Below are positions 56,531 to 64,000 of a stretch of 64,000 nucleotides of DNA, in pieces (the first letter of the stretch is position 1; each line of letters starts with the position of its first letter). The position numbers and the translations under genes are program-made. Source of the stretch: Phymatolithon calcareum (Eukaryota; Rhodophyta; Florideophyceae; Hapalidiales); assembly GCA_977006965.1 (NCBI GenBank), contig OZ345370.1, forward strand, positions 2,638,880 through 2,702,879, in the 5' to 3' direction. The notes under the pieces were generated by a model. It had not been told where the DNA came from. It did not search any database and worked only from the letters and a program-made list of their open reading frames with translations.

Positions 56531-57081
56531 AATAAATGGGTAGTCAAGGAGCATGGACAATTATTACGCTCATAAGAACCCTGGAGAAGCCCATATGGAC
56601 CCCTGCCGAAGAGAATGAAGTGGCGCGAGCAATTGACGTGATATTATGCAACTCTGAATAAGGTAACTGACAACGCTCGATGTCCGTATAATGAAAGGAG
56701 CCGACTTTCCTAAAGATGTACCTTCTCAATAAATCCTTTTAATTGCGACAAACATAGCTGTGCACTATTATGATACACTCGTGAATCAAATATGGTCATT
56801 CGGCTCGCGACGAGAATTGCAATATCCTCGCATCATTCTAGATGTGATGCGAACTTTTGGAACTCAGATATGAAAGTATTTGAAAACTCGCGTAAGACAA
56901 TGAAGTGAGTCAATTGGACAGCTTTTGCTTTGATGGAGGCAAATTCAAATTCTTACTGGAAACCTAGTGTGTGTATATTTGAAAAATTCTTATTTTCGTC
57001 CCATTCAGAGCACCGCTGACCGGGATCAATTTTCCGAGTCTGAATTTCACTTCATCCCGCTTGCGTCACGATTCGCACATC
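56531..57081. other. No recognisable gene
   Basis: AT-rich spacer upstream of the ParB-like gene. CTCGCGACGAGAATTGCAATAT at about 56803 resembles a segment at 50310 (CTCGCGGCGAGAATTGCAATAT), a further copy of the ATTGCAAT-type repeat. Confidence 0.4.
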
Positions 57082-57579
57082 ATGGATGAATCCTTGGCAG
57101 AGAAGTACGACACGTTAGTTGCTCGAATTGACGTTGCGGAGCTGACAAACGAGCTGCGCCCGACAGACAAAACGTGAGCTCATGCCAAGTTTCTCGAAGA
57201 TAAACAAGTCGGAAAATACGCATCTCTTGGCACCGGACGCATATCGATTTGCTTTCCTGTAATTCGTGACGTTCGGGACATTTTGAAGCGCATTGTCGAC
57301 GATGGGACGATCCCCACGGGAGCTCGTGCTATTGTTGTTGATGGCCACCATCGCCTGAGCGTTTTACTACTCGATGAGGTGCCGAAGAAGCTTAGGATCG
57401 TTGATATGAACGTATGGTTCTCCAGGATTGAAGATACTGCACTCAATGAACTGGATGCACTTCAGATTGGCAACCAGCTCAACGAAGTCTCGGAGAAAGT
57501 AGGTGCAACCAGTTTCGTTGACAAAATATTCTGTTATCGATCGTACTTGGTCAATGTTCTGGCTGCAAAAAGGGGATGA
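57082..57579 (+). pseudogene. ParB/DGQHR-type domain protein, interrupted
   Basis: From ATG 57082 the frame runs 31 codons to a TGA (57175), then in phase to 57579. Features: a GKYASLGTGRISI block, then a VVDGHHRLSVLLLDE motif (about 57336-57380), the hallmark of the ParB/Srx and DndB-like fold, followed by LNELDALQIGNQLNEVSEKV, where ParB proteins have the L(I)ENxQR(x)nLsp(i)E segment. In bacteria and phages such domains act as CTP-dependent DNA clamps or nucleases or pair with DNA-modification enzymes. The protein continues in another phase from about 57560 (next entry). The bacterial or phage affinity suggests horizontal transfer. Confidence 0.55.
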
Positions 57580-59554
57580 TATTACCGAGGAGTACTCACG
57601 TGTCCAGAATCGAATGGATCCCAGTAGTCTAGCTACAGCTGTCACGCATGATGGTATCGGACTCTCGGATTTCGAGAAGACAGGCCGGTACAGTGTCGTT
57701 GCTCTTGGAAACCTTAAATACCCGCATGCGTTCGATGTGCTGTAGAACATCATGAACAGTTCCACTGCGAAGAACGGAACAGGAGAGGGGGTGCGACTAC
57801 CGTCATGTTCTCACGTGCACCATCAAGGCATTTGGTCAGCGGGCTCAGAAGAAGAAGCGATCTTCAGTCTGAAGTCCATTTCTGCATGCCTGCAGAAAGA
57901 TGACCTGAAGAGGAAGAAAGCGACCGCATTGCCCGATAAGTCGGTTCCGAAATATCTCGACTTCCTGCATTCGGCGTTTGAACTCTTCACAGAGCAGTGC
58001 TGGTCTTGGGTTCTTCTAACCAAAGTTCTGGAAATGAAAGCAGTGACGAAAGGGAATGAATGCAGGGTGAAGGACTAGATGGTATCTAAGGTTCTGGGCT
58101 ACCCATTTGCGAGGAATATCGAAGCTCTTCTGCGGACAACCGGGCGAGCGTGGAGATCGCTACCTCTGGTATGTCTCGAGCTCCCGAAACAGATCGAAGA
58201 GACGTTACCCGATGCTCGGGTTTCCAAGAGCACGAATGACGCACCCCCTGTTGAGAAACGTTCATTTCCGCGACCTGGAAGAGGTCAGAGTGCAGAATCA
58301 AGTTCAATTGATGTCAATGACATAAGCGCTCCTTCTAGAAAGCGAAAAGAGAACCAGACCGAGCGCCACTCTAAACGTTCTAAGCCGAGTTCCTCTCCAT
58401 GGGTCGCACCAGCGAGTCCAGTTGTACCTTCTAGAGGAGAAGAGCTCGGCACAGAGAGCTCCGCCAGCTGTGATATTGAGCTCGGTGATGGGAACTCTTC
58501 TAGTTGCAATCCTTCTAGAGATGCTCGTCAACATGCAGTTGATGTGCACACTACTGATGAAGCAACTGGAGAGCTACTAGAAGACGAAGAAGAAGGTGCA
58601 GAAGATTGAAGAAAAGGGGCTGACGGGGTGTCTGGAGACGAGACTCGCAGAACAAGACGAGAGGATAATGCGGTGAGCTACACTTCGGACACTAACGGGT
58701 TTCGAATTTTGAAAGAAACAGCGAAAGGATTTGTCTACGAGGCCCCTGTTATACGCATACCAGCGTACACTCAAACACGAAGAGAGGGAAGTGGTTTGCA
58801 GATTTCAGATGAGACGGGGGATGAGTGGCATGATATTTACGACGACATGCTTCCAACGAACGTACCCTACAAGAGTGTGAATGACATGTCTGATTTAGTC
58901 ACTATGAAGGGCGAGAATGATCGCGTAGATGGGCTCTCGGAGCTGAATATGGTGGAAGTGTTCGATGTTAACTTGCAAGATCCCGTTAAGTGGCTCCGGG
59001 ATCTAGGAATGCGTCCTCCGCATTGCGCGTTCTTTCGTGCTGGCAGCACGAAGCTGCACTTAACGCACAGTATTGTTGGTCAGCACGGTCGAAACGGTGC
59101 TCGAATAATGATGGGTAAGACCGGAAATGAAAAGCTCGACGAACCGGGAGATATGGCGATGGTGCTCCAAATGATGTACTGGGCGAAGCATCGAGAACAA
59201 ATTGATCAGAAAGGATGGACCATTCCTGAGAGTTTCATTGACGATAGCCCATTCCAACACGATATTAACAATTTCTACATTACTCTTGGCTCCGATTTCG
59301 TCGCGGAGGACAAGATTGGGGATCTCCGTAGTCTGACGGACTGGTTCGATAAGGACTTTCCGGCTGGCGAAATGTTCGAGAGAAGCGATGAATCAGATGC
59401 GAATGGGTGGACTCACATTATCAACAGGGGTGCGGAGGAGGATGCTCGAGTGTGGAAGACAGATAGGACAAATGCGCGCTTCTCGACGTTGAATAAGGGG
59501 ATGACTGCAAGATCGGAAAGCTCTGAAGATCGGCTAAAATATCTCACTCTTTGA
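57503..59554 (+). pseudogene. Continuation of the ParB-like gene: linker and C-terminal region
   Basis: One reading phase runs from 57503 to 59554, broken only by TAG (57743), TAG (58076) and TGA (58607). It picks up the ParB-like protein after a phase change near 57560. The middle (58200-58600) is Ser/Pro/Glu-rich, with a basic cluster SRKRKENQTERHSKRSK that would serve as a nuclear signal, and an acidic end. The last part (58628-59554, about 309 codons) is a folded-looking domain with many Asp/Glu and Trp, unassigned. A nuclear signal-like segment suggests long residence in a eukaryote before decay. If the stops were sequence errors, the protein would be about 820 aa. Confidence 0.45.
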
Positions 59555-59757
59555 ACGGAGCTAGATTTTCGTGTTCTGCTGATTTCGGCTATGCTTCGTT
59601 TTGCGATACAGATCGATGAGACCTCTTCTTACCCAGAGGAGGGTCTTGTTTCATAGGAATCTCGCTGACCGGTGGGCCGATTAGTCATTCCTATCAAAGT
59701 AAGTACACTATCACGGAGACTCTAATGTTCCCAGTTCAGTAATTATTCGTTCCCACA
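59555..59757. other. Spacer
   Basis: Short noncoding stretch before the tandem repeat; nothing recognised. Confidence 0.4.
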
Positions 59758-60345
59758 TTTCCAGAAAATGGAATATGGATTCTCTATTCCTAAAGCGTGT
59801 TTGAGTCTCTGGGAGAAGTCCTTAACGAGCCCTTGAATGCAATTCCTAAGAAACGCAATCTCTATTCCCAGAATACGAATTTTTGGATTTTCCAATCTTA
59901 GATATACTTCGAGTCTCTGGCTATAAACGCGGTTGCAGTGTAAATGCTTAGCAATATCCATTCAAATTATTGGGTCAAAGTTTTCTCAGTCTTATTTCCA
60001 GAAAGTGAAACTTGGATTTTTATTCCCAGAAGAGCTATGTGTCACTGGGCTAAAGGGTTAAAAATCGCAATCCGCGTCTCAAAATAAATCAAATCAGATC
60101 CGAATTGCTTAGAATTGTTTATTGCAAGAGACTATTGGGCCGGAAGGGTTTGTGCATTTGTTCCGGAAAATGAAACTTGAATTTTCCATTCCTAGAGGAA
60201 CTTCGAGTCTCTTGGTGTACCCTTTAACAATCTCCAGCTTGCATTTCAGAATAAACATAATCCGCCTGTACGGGCTTTGAAATACTTGTTCAAAAGAGTA
60301 TTAAGTCAAATAGTTCTAGATTTTTCCAGAAATTTTTAATATCCT
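59758..60345. repeat. Diverged tandem repeat around TTCCAGAAAATG ... GAGTCTCTGG
   Basis: Units start near 59758, 59873, 59997 and 60162, each with TTCC(A/G)GAAA(A/G)TG or a relative, GGATTTT and ATTCC(T/C)(A/G)GA, and three ending CTTCGAGTCTCT(G/T)G or similar. Steps are 115-165 bp. The array lies between the ParB-like and dioxygenase genes. Confidence 0.55.
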
Positions 60346-60472
60346 GGCCCTCAAACGGTCAATTAAAAAATTGGACACGTAACGTCGACCGTTTTGTAGC
60401 TCATGAAAATCTATTAAAGCAAATTGCGCTGAGCAGAACGATCGAATCGGGCAAAACGATTCTGCAATCTAA

Positions 60473-60592
60473 AATGCCGAGGAAGAAGGTGAATCTGAGT
60501 CTTTTGGAAAAAGTGAAGCTCAAGACCGGAAAACGGCTGGCCGACAGGGCGAACCGCGAATACTCTCACAAAGAAATCGGCCGCGTCGAACG
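60473..60592 (+). CDS. Small basic ORF, 39 aa
   Basis: An ATG-started frame, MPRKKVNLSLLEKVKLKTGK and on, rich in Lys/Arg, resembles the first helix of CENP-B/Tc-type helix-turn-helix proteins (RKK..LSL.EKV.L). It is too short to be sure and could be a fragment or chance. Confidence 0.25.
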
Positions 60593-60674
60593 ATAAAACC
60601 CACTGAAGAAGGACCATGCACTTGGATGGCTACAGCGGGGATATAGTGATTTCTGCCCTGTTCGGTTCGAATAT

Positions 60675-61256
60675 ATGGTCTTTCGAAATGCTGTTCCCCT
60701 CCTGCTTCTGACTAAGCTGAAAAGCTTGGAGAGCAGATTATTCAACGGGAAGAAGTTTGACCCAAATGATCTCGGGCTAGATCATTACGACCACCTCTCT
60801 ACTGAAGAGAATCACTCTCGTACCAAGCACATATATCTTTGTCGGCATCAAATGCAAAGCGCCACCGTCACGGAGTTTTGCGCCCTCGCACATAATTGTT
60901 TGAGGGATCGAATTGCAAGAGCCGCCGCGAACGAGACGGTTGCTAAGAAAGGGTTCGACTGTGGATTACTGGAGCTATTTGACAAAACGACCGACAAGCA
61001 CAAGCCAAATTCCGCGTTTGTCGCGTACTACTTACCCAATGATTTGTATGGTATTGCGATTCACGCTGACAGCTTTGCGGTATGGGGGGTTGTAGTTCTC
61101 CTCCTTCTCGATGGTGGTTCCAGTGATGGTGGTCTTGAAATTGAGACAGTGGACATCAAGCAAGCTGTTGGAGATATCGCCATTATTGACAACAAACCTC
61201 TCCATTCTGTTCCAATTTACTCTAGGAATGAGCGAAGGACGACATTGGTTCTATAG
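60675..61256 (+). CDS. 2-oxoglutarate/Fe(II)-dependent dioxygenase-like protein, 193 aa
   Basis: ATG 60675; a frame at 60616 in another phase may hold a few N-terminal residues. The C-terminal half shows the double-stranded beta-helix signature: HAD (His130, Asp132), a GVVVLLLLDGGSSDGGLEIE core with the GG(x)L turn, GDIAI, a distal His177 in LHSVP, and Arg187/188 in ERRTTLVL for 2-oxoglutarate. Spacing from HxD to His is 45 residues, normal for the fold. The N-terminal half is helical and unassigned. Small stand-alone enzymes of this fold include AlkB-like and TET/JBP-like DNA demethylases or hydroxylases and prolyl hydroxylases; location beside a DNA methyltransferase and ParB-like gene favours a nucleic-acid substrate, but this is inference. 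It is the only intact member of the cluster. Confidence 0.6.
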   Translation: MVFRNAVPLLLLTKLKSLESRLFNGKKFDPNDLGLDHYDHLSTEENHSRTKHIYLCRHQMQSATVTEFCALAHNCLRDRIARAAANETVAKKGFDCGLLELFDKTTDKHKPNSAFVAYYLPNDLYGIAIHADSFAVWGVVVLLLLDGGSSDGGLEIETVDIKQAVGDIAIIDNKPLHSVPIYSRNERRTTLVL

Positions 61257-62404
61257 TTTTAAAAGTTTCCAAACTAATCACTTGAAAAAGGCCTCCAAGT
61301 GTTACTGCTTTGTTGTTTTGCTGTTGTGAAGATTCTTAAATATCGAAAAAACGACAGCGTGGGTAGTGATGGGAGGGGTTTAGAGTTCCACATTTAGTTA
61401 CATTCGAGTATCAGATTTATGTCCTAGTTTTTTTTCCATCAAAATCGATTTCCTGCTATACGCATGATAAAGCAGAAAGACGCATGCTGTTCATTGCCGT
61501 CGAACATAAGCTTGTGTCGAAGGATTGTAGTTTATTGTAAGGGTAGATATCTACAGAACTGGAAGTTAAAAGCAAAGGGAATGAACATTTCTATATGCAT
61601 GTTGAGGCAAGAGCGAGCTTTGAAGTCGACTGAACATAGATTAAAAAGTTTGAATGCGAATTGTGCATCTACTTCGAAGGAGCTGATGGACTAGTAAAGT
61701 AAATGCGGGAGTGTGCAATATGGTTTCTGTATATTGCCGTTATAAGACTTTGCAGGAAATTAGAGCCATGTATTATGTGTCGCCGCACAGAATTCGACAG
61801 ATTTAGGGGCACGATGCACGCAGATTGCGACATCCGAACTTTCATCGCTCTCTTGGCGCCGTGCGCTCTTTGCTGACGACTGCGGGTAGGGTTACTACTC
61901 GTTCTGCGGTTGCAGGTTTTTTTTCTAAAGACGGATAGGTTCTGAGGCCTTTCTTTACGCGCAGTACTTCTCCTCGTTCGGCCTTCTATTCGCATCCGTC
62001 CGCTGTAGTAATCCTTTAGCATCATGATAACTAATTTTTCATCTCTCCCCAATTGTTCCATGTAACAACAGTACATACAGTAGAGTGTGGTAAAAAATGC
62101 ATCCCAAGTCTAACTCACCTGGGGAAACGGCAGACTTGCACAACGCTCGAATTCTAGAATTCTTCGTTGCCGTCCGTCAGCGCTGCCCTCGAGAATACGT
62201 GTTCACAGCCTGCGAAATCCATCGCTGTAGTACCCATCCGCAGGTGTGAACACCTCGATATTTAGCCGAAAGCGCATCATTTCTTTAAGGCTTCGTGGAG
62301 AAACCAGCACCAGGACATGCACTGGGTGCCCCCAACAGTCATGGAAGCATGCACGCGTCTGGTAGATTCTCGATGAAGGTCGCGATCAACAGCAATTTGG
62401 TGCG
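61257..62404. other. No recognisable gene
   Basis: AT-rich, then a GC-richer stretch near 61860-62000. Open frames at 61464-61694 (plus) and 61669-62076 (minus) have no domain. A TCGAATTCTAGAATTCTTCG near-palindrome lies at about 62148. Confidence 0.4.
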
Positions 62405-63175
62405 TCTCCGTTTCGAATGAGGACCAATTGTTTGCAATCTTTCGGGAGGATGGAACACTGAGAGTTGTGGACAGTTGCAACGGGAATTCTATTTTTGAAG
62501 ATACCGACGCGCACGGGGATTACGTATCATCTGTTTCCTTCAGTGGCACATGATAGGTCTACGATTGGAGACGCGGTCAGCTGACTCGAAAAGTCGTGTC
62601 TGGGACACGGGGGCATTGACGAGTATCGGTAAGCCGTTTGAAGCACACACAAGTTGGGTGAATTGTGTTAGATTCAGTCCTGACGAACGTCAAATTGCAT
62701 CAGGATCCAATGATGGCTCTGTTAGGCTATGGGACGCCAACAATGGGAGAAATACGTGGACATCCCCAAATATGCACGACGATAGGACAAGTGTAGCGTT
62801 TACTCCCTTCGGGGGAAAATTTATTTCCGGGTGTGACGATTGTATTATGCAGATATGCGGAAGCAAGTTGAATATGGACATTCTGCAGGGGTGACAGCCG
62901 TTGCGTTAAGTCATGACGGGGCTCAAATTGCGTCTGGGTAGGAAGATGGAGCGGTTCGTTTGTGGGACTCGCGTACGGGCGATCAGATTGGTGGCGCAAT
63001 AGAAGGGCGCAGAGAAAAGTGTATTCCGTTTCCATCAGTCATGACGGGCAACAGGTGTTCTCTGGATCTCGGCAACAAACCGTTCCAGTGTAGGGCGCTG
63101 AGACTTTTAGGCAAATTGGGAATGCTCTTCAAGCTCACAGAAGCCATGTGACATGTGTTTCGTTCAGCTCGTCCA
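62405..63175 (+). pseudogene. WD40-repeat protein fragment
   Basis: At least six WD40 blades can be followed on the plus strand through several phases: REDGTLRVVDSCNG, then SKSRVWDTG, WVNCVRFSPDERQIASGSND and SVRLWDANNG, TSVAFTPFGGKFISGCDD, TAVALSHDGAQIASG (TAG at 62939) EDGAVRLWDSRTG, and after a phase change VYSVSISHDGQQVFSGS. Stops also lie at about 62551. The regular Gly-His/SxD/WD spacing of a beta-propeller is clear, but no single frame covers it, so the gene is dead. Such long WD40 arrays are often the recognition end of NACHT-type proteins; no upstream NACHT is visible. Confidence 0.75.
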
Positions 63176-64000
63176 TACTCAGTTTCAATTTCTTCTCTGC
63201 GATGCCCGCCTCGTATGAGACTGTGACCGTCCATAACCCTGGCCACGGTGAATAAGGTGCGGCGGAGGCGCGGCCCAAAGAAAATGAACCACCGATTCAT
63301 TTCACCACGCCAGCGCACCGAAAAAGTTGGCACCACATGCCCCCATATCCAACACTCGCCCCAACGCCACAGTGTCCACAACACGCCCCCCTGCTTGCTG
63401 TTACCCCAAGGCTGCGCGACGAGGATTAAATCAAGCTGTTGTTCTTCCGTGACTGCGAAGTCATGGCATGGGCACAAATAGCGGTCCTGTCAGTCGAAAC
63501 TTTGGGGGTCGGCTTGAAAAAACTGCGCTTGGAAGTTGACTTTCAAGCCAACTGTGAAGCAACCGAAGCGACGTAATGGCTAATCGAGTTGCCGATTTTG
63601 GCGGCTCGAGTGACATACGGCGTATGGACTGATAGCACGGTCGTAATGATACAATACTTGCTTTGATATCCTATTTCGTAAATATATTTAAGCACATTCT
63701 CTTGGTTCTGGTGCAGCATCTTGCCGCTCGCGAAAAGTTACGCGCGTTGCACCGAGCTCTTTGTCTCGATCATAGCTCTCGGACGGTATGAAGCGCGTAT
63801 CTCTGCGCGAACGACAAGATAGTGCCTTGAATACTGGACTGACCTTAGAGAGGTATCGCGCATGGCCAATAAGATAGGGCTTTCGGTTGTGGTCACCAAT
63901 CATAATTTGTTGCAATGAATGGTAGCCAATTACGAGAAAGTGGCATGAAATATTACCAATTACAATTACCATCATGGAATTGACGGCTCGTGGTTGCGAT
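63176..64000. other. No recognisable gene
   Basis: GC-rich to about 63480, with a Pro/His-rich open frame (63248-63481) of no known type, then AT-richer. ATTACCAATTACAATTACC near 63952 resembles a short repeat. Nothing further is recognised. Confidence 0.4.

Noticed and set aside
43337-58609. Reassigned or selenocysteine UGA codon
   Set aside because: UGA, UAG and UAA all interrupt frames here, one UGA replaces a conserved Gly, and others follow no Cys/Sec pattern; ordinary decay is simpler.
1-64000. CRISPR array, rRNA or organelle-derived DNA
   Set aside because: No regularly spaced repeats with unique spacers, no rRNA-like conserved blocks and no organelle genes were seen.

Overview
The window is repeat-rich eukaryotic nuclear DNA with few genes. 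A 3.3 kb gene without introns sits among several generations of transposable elements, long tandem repeats and dead gene copies. A six-cupredoxin (ceruloplasmin-like) ferroxidase gene, scarce introns and this mix of mobile elements would suit a florideophyte red alga of the Chondrus type. That is an inference from gene style only; no organelle, rRNA or other lineage marker is present.

Layout. 0-2.5 kb: a SINE-like repeat and a hAT-like transposase scrap. 2.8-8.2 kb: a nearly complete tyrosine-recombinase retrotransposon (gag, RT-RNase H, recombinase), with a 749 bp deletion derivative at 13.1-13.9 kb. 8.6-12.9 kb: a direct-repeat pair that looks like a coding-poor LTR element, holding a LINE 3' tail and a 762 bp insertion flanked by a 12 bp duplication. 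13.9-17.5 kb: small repeats and one weak coding region. 17.6-20.9 kb: the multicopper oxidase, the only clearly intact and recognisable cellular gene. 21-29 kb: no recognisable gene; foldback elements, short tandem repeats and a second SINE-like copy. 29.4-33.6 kb: a large cut-and-paste transposase gene (CMC/EnSpm-like) with one stop and one frame change. 34.2-39.2 kb: three open frames of unknown function (373, 630 and about 177 aa). 39.3-40.4 kb: a dead copy of the midasin C-terminus. 41.8-44.1 kb: a reverse transcriptase between 204 bp inverted repeats. 44.7-45.4 kb: an Hsp70 tail, abutting 45.4-48.1 kb, a 10 bp minisatellite of 265 perfect units.

49.3-61.3 kb is the most unusual part. On the + strand lie, in order, a possible tyrosine recombinase, a beta-class N4/N6 DNA methyltransferase followed by a possible SET-like domain, a ParB/DGQHR-type protein and a 2-oxoglutarate/Fe(II) dioxygenase. 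LINE fragments interrupt the series. Together they resemble a DNA-modification cassette of phage or mobile-element type in a eukaryotic genome, now damaged by stops and frame changes. 62.4-63.2 kb holds a WD40 pseudogene.

Most coding copies carry one to several in-frame stops. TAA, TAG and TGA all occur, so this is decay rather than codon reassignment. The multicopper oxidase, by contrast, is unbroken over 1102 codons.
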